A DNA stretch of 64,000 nt from contig NZ_JAUSQU010000001.1 in the NCBI RefSeq assembly GCF_030811455.1, positions 3,658,001 through 3,722,000 on the forward strand, given 5' to 3'. Shown one piece after another: positions 56,400 through 63,613 of this stretch (the first letter of the stretch is position 1; each line of letters starts with the position of its first letter). The notes under the pieces are model-generated. The model saw only the letters and a program-made list of their open reading frames with translations. It searched no databases and was not told the origin of the DNA. The position numbers were made by a program, and so were the translations under genes. This DNA is from Streptosporangium lutulentum. GTDB taxonomy: Bacteria; Actinomycetota; Actinomycetes; Streptosporangiales; Streptosporangiaceae.

Positions 56400-56813
56400 A
56401 TGAAGACGGCGATTACCGGGCTCACACCGGAGGTGGAGGTCCCCGAAGAGGGGCTGCCGATCAGCGCGGCCGCCGCCGCCTGCGGGCTGAGCGTCGACGC
56501 CCTGCGCTACTACGAACGGGAGGGGCTGACGCTGACGCCCGCCGACCGGGCGCCCTCCGGACGGAGGCGCTACTTCGAACAGGATCTGAGCTGGCTGGCC
56601 GGCCTCGTCATGCTCCGCCGGACCGGCATGCCGATTCGCGACATCCGGGCCTTCGCCCAGGTCTGCAGGGAAAAGGACACCGAACCCGAACGCCTCGCCG
56701 TACTGGAGGCTCACCGCGACCGGATCCTCGCCCAGCTCCGTGAGACCCAGGGGCACCTGGCCGCAATAGAACGAAAAATCAACTTTTATCGAGAGAGCAT
56801 CGTAAAAAAATGA
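56400..56813 (+). CDS. MerR family transcriptional regulator
   Basis: The 137-residue product has the N-terminal helix-turn-helix [20 protein letters not shown], the wing [20 protein letters not shown], then [20 protein letters not shown] and a dimerisation helix ([20 protein letters not shown]). It ends [12 protein letters not shown], a common MerR C-terminus without a large effector domain. It overlaps the aldo/keto reductase by 4 bp, so it likely controls that gene. Confidence 0.93.
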   Translation: MKTAITGLTPEVEVPEEGLPISAAAAACGLSVDALRYYEREGLTLTPADRAPSGRRRYFEQDLSWLAGLVMLRRTGMPIRDIRAFAQVCREKDTEPERLAVLEAHRDRILAQLRETQGHLAAIERKINFYRESIVKK

Positions 56814-57793
56814 AGATTCTTGCACTGGGATCCCAAGGTCTGACCGTCTCCGCGGAAGGGCTCGGCGCCATGGGCATGAGTGTCTGGTACGGCGCCCGCG
56901 ACGAGCAGGAGTCTCTGGCCACCCTCCGCCGCGCCGTCGACCTCGGGGTCACCTTCATCGACACGGCGGAGGCCTACGGTCCCTTCGAGAACGAGAAGCT
57001 GGTCGGCCGTGCCGTCGCCGGCCGCCGTGACGAGGTCACCATCGCCACGAAGTTCGCCACCGAGTTCGACGACGACGGCACCGGCCGCGGTATCAACGGC
57101 AGCCCCGCCCACGCCCACCGGGCCGTCGACCGGTCCCTCAAGCACCTGGGCGTCGACGTCATCGACCTGTACTACCTGCACCGCGTCGACCCCGACGTGC
57201 CCATCGAGGACACGGTCGGCGCGATGGCCGAGATGGTTCACGCCGGCAAGGTCCGCTACATCGGGCTCTCCGAGGCCGCCCCCACGACGATCCGGCGGGC
57301 GCACGCCGTCCACCCGCTCACCGCGGTGCAGTCGGAATACTCCCTGTTCAGCCGCGAGCCCGAGGACAACGGCGTCCTGGAGACCCTTCGCGAACTCGGC
57401 ATCGGCTTCGTGGCCTTCTCCCCGCTGGGCCGCGGCTTCCTCTCCGGGCGGATCACCCGTGTCGACGACCTCGATCCCGACGACGCCCGCCGCCACCTGC
57501 CCCGATTCGCCCCGGAGAACATCGCCAAGAACCTCGCCGTCGTCGAGGACCTCAAGAATCTCGCCGCGTCGAAGGGCGTCACGCCGTCGCAGCTGGCGCT
57601 GGCCTGGGTGATGGCTCAGGGCGTCGTGCCGATCCCCGGCACCAAACGGCGCACCTACCTGGAGCAGAACGCCGCCGCCGCCGACATCACCCTGACACCC
57701 GGGGAACTGGCCACGCTGGACTCCGCCCTTCCCCCCGGCGTCGCCGCCGGGGAACGCGACACGCCCGCCGGCCTGGCGAGAACGTATCTCTGA
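56810..57793 (+). CDS. aldo/keto reductase
   Basis: This 327-residue TIM-barrel NADPH oxidoreductase has the tetrad Asp and Tyr in [19 protein letters not shown], Lys in [13 protein letters not shown] and His in [34 protein letters not shown] and [19 protein letters not shown] form the substrate and cofactor loops of the AKR11/YajO-like group. It reduces aldehydes or ketones; the substrate is unknown. It is translationally coupled to the MerR gene. Confidence 0.94.
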   Translation: MKILALGSQGLTVSAEGLGAMGMSVWYGARDEQESLATLRRAVDLGVTFIDTAEAYGPFENEKLVGRAVAGRRDEVTIATKFATEFDDDGTGRGINGSPAHAHRAVDRSLKHLGVDVIDLYYLHRVDPDVPIEDTVGAMAEMVHAGKVRYIGLSEAAPTTIRRAHAVHPLTAVQSEYSLFSREPEDNGVLETLRELGIGFVAFSPLGRGFLSGRITRVDDLDPDDARRHLPRFAPENIAKNLAVVEDLKNLAASKGVTPSQLALAWVMAQGVVPIPGTKRRTYLEQNAAAADITLTPGELATLDSALPPGVAAGERDTPAGLARTYL

Positions 57794-57911
57794 CCCCCGC
57801 GGCGGGGGAGCCGTCGCGCGTGCCGGACGTCGAACTCGTCGGCCGGGCGGGACGCGCGATGTCCACGGCCTTCGCGCCGCGCCGGAGCCCCGCCACCCGG
57901 CTCCGCACCGC

Positions 57912-58340
57912 CTACTCCTCCCCGGAGAACCTCTCCCAGGCCGACTGCCGCGTCATCCCCAGGGCCGCGCCGATCCTGGCCCACGTGACGCCGTGCTCCC
58001 GCAGCCGCCCGACCCAGAGCTGCAGGTTGGCGTTGATCTGGGCGCCGGCCGCGGCGGTGCGGGGCAGGAGGTCGAGCATCTCCTCGTCGGTCAGCTTGTC
58101 CGGCCAGGGGATCTCCGGCACCTCCGGAGGCTCGGAGGTCAGGCCGTCGGCGTCATCGCCCTCGCCGGCCTCGGCGCGCTCCGGTCGCGGGAGCTGCTGC
58201 TCAAGGATTTGGTTGCAGAGCTCCACGCACAGGTTGCAGATGTAGACGCCGGGACCGGCGATCAGCTTGTCCACCTCGGTCTGCGGCTTCGCGCAGAAAG
58301 AGCAACGGAGCGCACGATCGGCAAGGGCCTGGGCCGCCAT
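57912..58340 (-). CDS. ClpX-type C4 zinc-finger protein with C-terminal helix-turn-helix
   Basis: The 142-residue product has an N-terminal zf-C4_ClpX domain ([19 protein letters not shown], then [17 protein letters not shown]). An acidic Pro-rich linker follows, and a C-terminal helix-turn-helix-like segment [20 protein letters not shown] at about 115-135. No AAA domain is present. In ClpX the finger mediates dimerisation and adaptor/substrate binding; here it may dimerise a DNA-binding regulator. GGAGGACC precedes the ATG. Twin palindromes flank its promoter. Confidence 0.85.
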   Translation of the reverse strand: MAAQALADRALRCSFCAKPQTEVDKLIAGPGVYICNLCVELCNQILEQQLPRPERAEAGEGDDADGLTSEPPEVPEIPWPDKLTDEEMLDLLPRTAAAGAQINANLQLWVGRLREHGVTWARIGAALGMTRQSAWERFSGEE

Positions 58341-58362
58341 GGGTCCTCCTGGGTCGATGGCC

Positions 58363-58420
58363 GTCAGGCTGTGCCTGACAATGATGACCGCGATCTTACG
58401 ATGTCAGGCGCAGCCTGACA
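58363..58420 (-). promoter_or_regulatory. twin palindromic operators around the zinc-finger gene promoter
   Basis: GTCAGGC-TGT-GCCTGAC (58363-58379) and TGTCAGGC-GCA-GCCTGACA (58402-58420) are near-identical perfect palindromes whose centres are 40 bp apart. On the minus strand TTGTCA (58416-58421), 17 bp and TAAGAT (58393-58398) make a good promoter. The distal palindrome covers the -35 and spacer; the proximal one lies just past the start point. Confidence 0.8.
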
Positions 58421-58450
58421 AGAGCCGTCGCGTGCCGCCGGGGAAGCGTG

Positions 58451-58486
58451 CCCGTGAGACGACGTGGGCCCGTGAGACGACGTGGG
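58451..58486. repeat. 18-bp tandem repeat, two perfect copies
   Basis: CCCGTGAGACGACGTGGG occurs at 58451-58468 and 58469-58486 and is followed by a partial third start (CCCG). The region has no gene. Confidence 0.9.
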
Positions 58487-58512
58487 CCCGGCGTCACCGC
58501 CGGGCCCGCCCG

Positions 58513-58544
58513 TGCTCACCTGCTCACCTGCTCATCTGCTCACC
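58513..58544. repeat. 8-bp tandem repeat, four copies
   Basis: TGCTCACC is repeated four times (58513-58544), the third copy being TGCTCATC. It lies in the gene-free stretch between the zinc-finger gene and the CU044_5270 gene. Confidence 0.9.
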
Positions 58545-58651
58545 GCGGCGTGTCCCGCGATGCCGTACGAAGACCCCGGTGTGTCCCGCGACGCGGTCGA
58601 CGGACGTGCCGTCGGACGGCGAAGGTGGCCGGGGTCGCCCCCGGCCACCCG

Positions 58652-59638
58652 CTACCGGCGCTGCCCGGCCTTCTCCACGATGCCCGACGCCAGCTCGGCG
58701 ACGGTGAAGACGCTGCCCGCCTTGAACATCACCTCCGACCCCGTCATCTGGTCGCGTAGCCACACCATGCGCGTACCGAGATAGCGGAAGGTCCGCGGCT
58801 CAAGGATGAGATATCGCCGCGTCTCCGCGCCCGCCGCCTCCCGGAACACCCCGAGGCCCTTGCGTCCCGCACCGTCCTCGACGCCCACCTCGACCCCGAC
58901 TCCGGGGATCCTCCCCAGCGCGCGGTACATCGCCGCCTCCAGCTTCGGCGGCATGATCGCCTGCTGCTGCAGGTAGACGGAGATCACCCGGAAGGCGCGC
59001 GCGTCGGGATCCTCCGCCGTACGCGTCACCCCCTCCTCGACCGGAAACTCGACCCAGTGCCTGTCGTCCCGGACCTGCGCGAGGAGCTTGTCGGGGTCGG
59101 TGGGCAGCTCGCGGAGCCTCCTGTCGTACTGCTGGGGCGAGAGGTCGTCGTCGCCGGGGTCCGGGGGAACGTCGCTGATCCGGAACCGTCCGTCGACGTC
59201 GTAGCCGCCGGTCTGCTTTCCGTCGTAGCGGATCCACCGCTCCATCGTGGTCCCGTCGCCCGGATCCCCGTTGGGCTGCCTGGAGAGGGTCTTGCTGTAC
59301 TGCCACTGGTCCGGACGCGGGGACGTGCCCGTCGACCGCGTCTCCGCGACGAGGGCGGCCTGCGCGAACACCTCCGAGGGGCTGGCATACCGCGCCGCCG
59401 ATGGAGGCACCCCGCCGATCTCACCGGTCCTGTCGATCTGGACGAGGGTCAGCACCAGGGCCGCCACGAGGCCGAAGGCACCGGCGAGCAGCACCGGACG
59501 GCCGGGGAACAAAAACCTTCGCCGGTCGGCGGCGCGACCCGTTCCGGCCACCAGTCGGGCACGAGGAGCCGCGAGCCGTCCGGCGTCCGGCTCGGGCGCT
59601 TCGGCGCGCAGTTCGCGGAGCGCTGTCAGATCATCCAC
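58652..59638 (-). CDS. CU044_5270 family membrane protein (ECF sigma partner)
   Basis: The 328-residue product has a cytoplasmic N-terminus (MDDLTALRELRAEAPEPDAG), one membrane helix (VLLAGAFGLVAALVLTLVQI, about 49-68) and a large extracytoplasmic domain ending in FRYLGTRMVWLRDQMTG and a late VFTVAELASGIVEKAG. It overlaps the end of the sigma factor gene by 8 bp, the usual pairing of this family with an ECF sigma factor, so it is presumably an anti-sigma or signal-sensing partner. Confidence 0.85.
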   Translation of the reverse strand: MDDLTALRELRAEAPEPDAGRLAAPRARLVAGTGRAADRRRFLFPGRPVLLAGAFGLVAALVLTLVQIDRTGEIGGVPPSAARYASPSEVFAQAALVAETRSTGTSPRPDQWQYSKTLSRQPNGDPGDGTTMERWIRYDGKQTGGYDVDGRFRISDVPPDPGDDDLSPQQYDRRLRELPTDPDKLLAQVRDDRHWVEFPVEEGVTRTAEDPDARAFRVISVYLQQQAIMPPKLEAAMYRALGRIPGVGVEVGVEDGAGRKGLGVFREAAGAETRRYLILEPRTFRYLGTRMVWLRDQMTGSEVMFKAGSVFTVAELASGIVEKAGQRR

Positions 59639-60242
59639 GGTCGGCCTCCTCTTCGATGGCGGTGGGGTCGGCGCCGCCGAGCGCGGCGCGGGTCTTCTTC
59701 CTGGCCCGGTGGAGCCGTGAGCGCACCGTTCCGACGGGGATGCTCAGGGCGTGGGCGACCTCGTCGTAGCTGAGGTCGGCCCACGCGATCAGTAGCAGCA
59801 CGTCCCGGTCGCCCCCTGACAGGGTCGCGAGCGCGCCGGCCAGCTCCCGGCGCGCGGCCGAGGCGGTGACGCTGGCGTCCACGCGGTCGGCGTAACTCTC
59901 GGCCACCTCGTCCACACCGGTCCGGGCCAGCGCGCGGTAGGCCCGGACCTCCGCCCGGCGGTGCTTGCCGACGAGGTTGGCGGCGATGCCGTACAGCCAG
60001 GGACGGGCGTCCGGCCGGGTCACGTCGTAGCGCCCGCGCTTTCCGAAGGCGGCGAGAAAGGTGTCGGCGACGATGTCGTCGGCGATGGAGTCACCCAGCC
60101 TGCGGGTGACATACCGATGGAGCTCCGGCGCGTGACGGTCGAACAGGGTCGCGAACACGTCGGGCTCGTCTCGGGACCGTCGGATCAGCTCCGCGTCGTC
60201 GGTGCGGTCCGATGTATGGGCGCATTGTGCGTCGGCGATCAA
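59631..60242 (-). CDS. RNA polymerase sigma factor, ECF subfamily
   Basis: The 203-residue ECF factor has region 2 (PDVFATLFDRHAPELHRYVT, DIVADTFLAAFGKRGRYDVT, ARPWLYGIAANLVGKHRRAE) and region 4 (LLIAWADLSYDEVAHALSIP, VGTVRSRLHRARKKTRAALG). The TTG at 60242 is the only in-frame start upstream of region 2 with a site (GGAG 6 nt before). It is coupled to the CU044_5270 gene, which suggests an envelope-sensing sigma/anti-sigma pair. Confidence 0.93.
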   Translation of the reverse strand: MIADAQCAHTSDRTDDAELIRRSRDEPDVFATLFDRHAPELHRYVTRRLGDSIADDIVADTFLAAFGKRGRYDVTRPDARPWLYGIAANLVGKHRRAEVRAYRALARTGVDEVAESYADRVDASVTASAARRELAGALATLSGGDRDVLLLIAWADLSYDEVAHALSIPVGTVRSRLHRARKKTRAALGGADPTAIEEEADRG

Positions 60243-60650
60243 ACATGGCTCCGCTCATCGGGCCTCTGTTCTCACGAGGCGGGGGGCACGGTCATCTCTA
60301 TTCACCCGAACCGGGCGATCGAGTTCACGCCCTTACCGGTTCCGGCGGCCGGCAAGCCTGGAAGGACGCTCACGAAGCTGCGGCAAGCGGTCTTCATCAT
60401 CGTTCGTGAACGCGTGAAAGCGCACGACGGCGGTTGCCGCCGAGCTGGACGAGACGCCCGTCAAGGCGGACGAGGAGACCTCGCCGGCGCGGCTCCCCGA
60501 TGCTCCGGTCATGGGCGCTCGCCCGGAGCGAGCGAGGCGGCACCCGCCTTCCGCCCGTCCCGAGGCCGGCGCCGAACGGCGCGGGCGGTCGCGTCAACGG
60601 CCGGACCGCTTCCTGTACAGCGTGCGCGGACCCGTCATACGATGCGGTTC
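60243..60650. other. 408-bp gap upstream of the L7/L12-like gene
   Basis: No gene with a ribosome-binding site was found. The left end must hold the ECF promoter on the minus strand. The right end holds TACGAT (60638-60643), 7 nt before the GTG of the next gene. A long plus-strand open frame through the middle is stop-free but unlike any family I know. Confidence 0.45.
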
Positions 60651-61115
60651 GTGCCGAACATCGGACCCGTAGAGCTGCTCATCGCCGCCGCTCTGCTCGC
60701 GGTGATCCTGGCGATCGTCCTCGGTGTCGTCGTGGTCGCCCGGAGGGGAGACAGGGCGTCCCTTCCACCGCCGATGCCGCCGGCGCCCCAGGATCTGCAG
60801 GAGCTCGTCACGCGGCTGACGCGCCAGGGACAGAAGATCCATGCGATCAAGGCGCTGCGCCATCACACCGGGCTCGGCCTGTCCGAGTCCAAGAAGGTCA
60901 TCGACGCCGTGGCCCTGGGGCACCCCATGTGGAGCCATCCCGTGCTGGCCCCGTTCCGGCCCTCCCCCGTGGCCCTGCCGCACGCCGGTCCCGACCTGGC
61001 CACCCGCGTGCGCGAGCTCAAGGCCGCCGGTCGCACGGCGCAGGCGATCCACCTGGTACGCGGCGAGACCGGCATGGGTCAGGCCGAGGCCGAGCTGTTC
61101 GTCGGCAGCCTCTGA
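60651..61115 (+). CDS. membrane-anchored protein with two L7/L12 C-terminal-like motifs
   Basis: The 154-residue product has one N-terminal membrane helix (LLIAAALLAVILAIVLGVVV). Two copies of the ribosomal L7/L12 C-terminal helical motif follow: GQKIHAIKALRHHTGLGLSE with SKKVIDAVALG at about 55-90, and RTAQAIHLVRGETGMGQAEA at about 130-150. The L7/L12 fold is widely reused in actinobacterial membrane proteins of unknown role. TACGAT lies 7 nt before the GTG, so it is probably leaderless; an ATG at 60642 is an alternative. Confidence 0.8.
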   Translation: MPNIGPVELLIAAALLAVILAIVLGVVVVARRGDRASLPPPMPPAPQDLQELVTRLTRQGQKIHAIKALRHHTGLGLSESKKVIDAVALGHPMWSHPVLAPFRPSPVALPHAGPDLATRVRELKAAGRTAQAIHLVRGETGMGQAEAELFVGSL

Positions 61116-61162
61116 ACGCCCCCGGCGAGCGTGCCCCCGGTGCTCCGGTCAGGAGGTTCCTG

Positions 61163-61194
61163 TTGACATTGTCGCCAATGTCAAGGTTTAGCCT
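61163..61194 (+). promoter_or_regulatory. MerR-type promoter with stretched spacer
   Basis: TTGACATT (61163-61170), 6 bp and AATGTCAA (61177-61184) form a perfect 8-bp inverted repeat inside a promoter TTGACA, 20-bp spacer, TAGCCT (61189-61194). An operator inside an over-long 19-20-bp spacer is the hallmark of MerR-activated promoters. No merR gene lies next to it. Confidence 0.75.
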
Positions 61195-61230
61195 CAAAGC
61201 TCCTGTCCCCGCATCCTGGAACGGACGCCG

Positions 61231-61641
61231 ATGACCATCCTGGCCGACCCTGACGACCGCGCCCTCCTGCTCGACCGCGACCGGAGCTTCTTCGACGCCC
61301 TGGTCGCCGCCGACCTCTCCTGCCTGGACGACCTGCTGGCGGACGACTTCGTCATGGTCGCCATCGACAACGGCGCGACCGTGACCCGAGCCGACCTGCT
61401 CGGTCTGATGTCATCCGGAACCGTCCGGTTTCCGGCCGTGCAGTCCTTCCCGGACGAGGCCGTCGTCCGCCGTATCGGAGACGTCGGCATCGTCGTCGGG
61501 CGAACCGGCATGAACTTCACCGGCGCCGACGGCGCCGTCTTCACCGCCGGCAGCCGGTACACCCACGTCTTCGTCTCCGACTCCGTCGCGGGATGGCGCC
61601 TCGTCTCCGCGCAGGGCACGGAGATCAAGCCCGGCTCGTGA
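61231..61641 (+). CDS. nuclear transport factor 2-like (SnoaL/DUF4440) protein
   Basis: The 136-residue cone-fold product has the DUF4440 pattern: RDRSFFDALVAADLSCLDDL, LADDFVMVAIDNGATVTRAD, IVVGRTGMNFTGADGAVFT and a closing strand GWRLVSAQGTEI. The family includes ketosteroid isomerase-like enzymes and stress proteins; the role is unknown. It is controlled by the MerR-type promoter just upstream. Confidence 0.85.
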   Translation: MTILADPDDRALLLDRDRSFFDALVAADLSCLDDLLADDFVMVAIDNGATVTRADLLGLMSSGTVRFPAVQSFPDEAVVRRIGDVGIVVGRTGMNFTGADGAVFTAGSRYTHVFVSDSVAGWRLVSAQGTEIKPGS

Positions 61642-61817
61642 CGCCCCTCTCGCCGGGGCCCGCCGGACTCCCCCGTCTCCAGACGGAGAGCGGACAGGAC
61701 GGCGGCGGCCGATCCGGGACCGGTCGGCCGGGGACGCGATCGCGTTCGGCCGGCGGGGTCTCCGTGTCATCGGGATGACGGTGGAAATCCCGAGCCCCTC
61801 GATCCGGCGGGCCACCG

Positions 61818-62192
61818 TCAGGAAAGTGCCGGCGCGGTGCGGACACGGCGGGGCGGGGTGAAGACGTACAGGCTGAGGATGTCGGACGGTTCGGCCACTC
61901 CCGGGCCACCGGCACGAACCCAGGCCGCGATGTCCTCGGCCGCGTCCGGGTCGTTGACCAGGCCGAGCCACACGGGACGGCCTCCCGCGGCGCGGCCGGC
62001 GGCCGACGGCTGGACGACGATCACGTTCGCCCGCTCGCACACGTCCAGGCAGTCGGTGACGCGGACCGCGGCGGTCTCGGACAAGCGGGCGACCTGCTCG
62101 GCGTGGTCGAGTCCGGCCACCTTCCCCGGGTCGCCGCAGCAGCAGCCGCGGCAGACGACGATCCTGCATGGTGCCGGTTTCCTCATGCGCAC
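61818..62192 (-). CDS. thioredoxin-like (2Fe-2S) ferredoxin
   Basis: The 124-residue product has the cysteine pattern of thioredoxin-fold 2Fe-2S ferredoxins: PCRIVVCRGCCCGDPGK near the N-terminus and VTDCLDVCERANVIVVQP in the middle. It ends in a small C-terminal domain. Such proteins pass electrons in metal and cofactor pathways. The GTG at 62192 has AAGGA 6 nt upstream. It follows the FhuF-like gene, which is behind a cobalamin riboswitch, on the same strand after a strong hairpin. Confidence 0.78.
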   Translation of the reverse strand: MRMRKPAPCRIVVCRGCCCGDPGKVAGLDHAEQVARLSETAAVRVTDCLDVCERANVIVVQPSAAGRAAGGRPVWLGLVNDPDAAEDIAAWVRAGGPGVAEPSDILSLYVFTPPRRVRTAPALS

Positions 62193-62280
62193 GTGAATCC
62201 TTTGCCGGTGCATTCGAGCAGGTCAGATGACGGTTCGAGGCAGGGGCACGGGGTTCGCCCCGGCCGGTCGGGCGGGCGGG

Positions 62281-62313
62281 CCGGGAACCCGCCGGTCGCC
62301 GGCGGGTTCCCGG
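62281..62313 (-). terminator. perfect 15-bp hairpin between the FhuF-like and ferredoxin genes
   Basis: CCGGGAACCCGCCGG (62281-62295) and CCGGCGGGTTCCCGG (62299-62313) are perfectly complementary with a 3-nt loop. It lies just after the FhuF-like stop and before the ferredoxin gene on the same strand, so it is a terminator or a processing or stabilising stem. Confidence 0.7.
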
Positions 62314-62338
62314 ACACGCGGAGGGCCGGCCGAGCGGC

Positions 62339-63115
62339 TCATGGGGCTCCCCGGGCAGCTCGTACGGCTCGCGTCCACTGCTCGCGGCGGATCTCCGGAT
62401 CGATCAGAGCGCAGTCGCCGCACATGCCGCCGCCCGGCAGGCGGTAGTACAGGCAGCAGCTGCGCCGGACGAAGAACGAGTGTCCCGGGGCGGGTTCGGC
62501 CAGCTCACCGCCGCCTTCCAGGACCCCCGTGGAAAGCAGTTCGCGCCCCAGCGCGCTCGCGCCGGCGGCGTGTCCCGGATGGCGGCGGGCGATCGCCTGG
62601 ACGGTCCCGGCCAGCGCGGAGGCGGCGTTGCCCCACAGCAGACCGGGGGCGATCTTGGTGACCTCCCGCGTGGTGCGGGCCAGTGGCTCCAGCAGCCCGG
62701 TGACCACGACGCGGTAGATCGGCTCGGCCGCCCGGTTCGGGTCGGTGATCTCCCAGCCCTCCGGGTGGGCGACTCGCAGCGGGAGCGGGCCGCTCGGCGT
62801 GGGACGCCAGAACGCGCGGTCCGGCGCCAGGTCGACGAGCACCCCGCGGGTGACGGCCGCACCGATGACCGGCGACCACAGGCGAGCGGCCAGGCCCTGG
62901 AAGAAGATGGAGGCGGCGACCAGGTCCTCGGTGGTGCCCAGGCGTCGCGCCACCTCGGCGATCCTGCCCGACAGCACGCTCGGGCCGGTGAGCAGCTCGG
63001 TGAGCGGGAGCCACCCGGATTCGAGCGGTCCCGTTTCGAGCTCGAAGTAGGCGCTGATCGTCGCCACCTCGGACAGAACGCCTGCGACGCGACGGGAGGT
63101 CGCGGGTCGTGGCAT
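62339..63115 (-). CDS. FhuF-like (2Fe-2S) protein
   Basis: The product has 258 residues and ends in the FhuF iron-sulphur motif CCLYYRLPGGGMCGDC (C-C-x10-C-x2-C), with a helical domain before it (FELETGPLESGWLPLTELLT, LVAASIFFQGLAARLWSPVI, APGLLWGNAASALAGTVQAI). FhuF reduces Fe(III)-siderophores; here it is behind a cobalamin riboswitch, not an iron-box. The ATG at 63115 matches the usual start MPRPATSRRV; longer forms begin inside the riboswitch-distal leader. Confidence 0.85.
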   Translation of the reverse strand: MPRPATSRRVAGVLSEVATISAYFELETGPLESGWLPLTELLTGPSVLSGRIAEVARRLGTTEDLVAASIFFQGLAARLWSPVIGAAVTRGVLVDLAPDRAFWRPTPSGPLPLRVAHPEGWEITDPNRAAEPIYRVVVTGLLEPLARTTREVTKIAPGLLWGNAASALAGTVQAIARRHPGHAAGASALGRELLSTGVLEGGGELAEPAPGHSFFVRRSCCLYYRLPGGGMCGDCALIDPEIRREQWTRAVRAARGAP

Positions 63116-63220
63116 CACCGGGACGGCCCCGATCGACGGGCAGGCCGAAGGGCGCACTGCCGGTAGGACCACATGGCGGCCACCGTCCTCTCCTGGGGAG
63201 ATCCGCCCCATATCGTGAGG
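63116..63220. other. leader between cobalamin aptamer and FhuF-like gene
   Basis: This is the 105-bp leader between the aptamer and the chosen start codon. Upstream in-frame starts (ATG at 63211, GTG at 63118) are possible, so the precise start is uncertain. Confidence 0.5.
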
Positions 63221-63385
63221 AGGCGACCGCGTGAGTCTCCTGGCTCTCGGGTCGATGCTCGTCCCGGCCTTCCCACCCGCACGCGGGCAGTGGCTTGTTC
63301 GGGATCCGCTCGCCGATCACAGTGGCGGGACCGCACCGGATTCACACCGGCTTCCTCGTTCCGCCGTCGCCTTCACCAGTCATGG
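63221..63385 (-). promoter_or_regulatory. cobalamin (AdoCbl) riboswitch
   Basis: The minus strand carries the class I core in order: GAAGCCGGTGTGAATCCGGT, GCGGTCCCGCCACTGT, GCCACTGCCCGCG, GGGAAGGCCGGGACGAGC and GAGAGCCAGGAGACTC (B12 box: AGCCAGGAGAC). The leader runs on toward the FhuF-like gene. Coenzyme B12 binding would switch off the downstream genes. Confidence 0.93.
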
Positions 63386-63430
63386 TCGCACGAACGGTCA
63401 CTGAGGACATAGCGGACCCAGCTCCCCGTT

Positions 63431-63570
63431 CCGTGGTCCGCGCGCCGAGCCGGCGGATCGCCGAGGGTCGCGGCCCCCGAGAAATCCCTCACCGTGGTCC
63501 GCGCGCCGAGCCGGCGGATCGCCGGGGGTCGCGGCCCCCGAGAGGTCCCTCACCATGGTCCGCGCGGCCG
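63431..63570. repeat. 61-bp tandem repeat, two full copies plus a partial third
   Basis: Copy 1 is 63431-63491, copy 2 is 63492-63552 (a few substitutions), and a third is cut at about 63570. The unit begins CCGTGGTCCGCGCGCCGAGC. It lies between the cobalamin riboswitch and cobF, just upstream of the cobF start. Confidence 0.88.
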
Positions 63571-63613
63571 TCCGGCGCGCCGGTCTCTCCACGACAGCGG
63601 CAGACTCTTCCTC

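Noticed and set aside
60420..60650. Stop-free plus-strand frame before the L7/L12-like gene
   Set aside because: No start with a ribosome-binding site and no recognisable motif; likely chance in 70%+ GC DNA.
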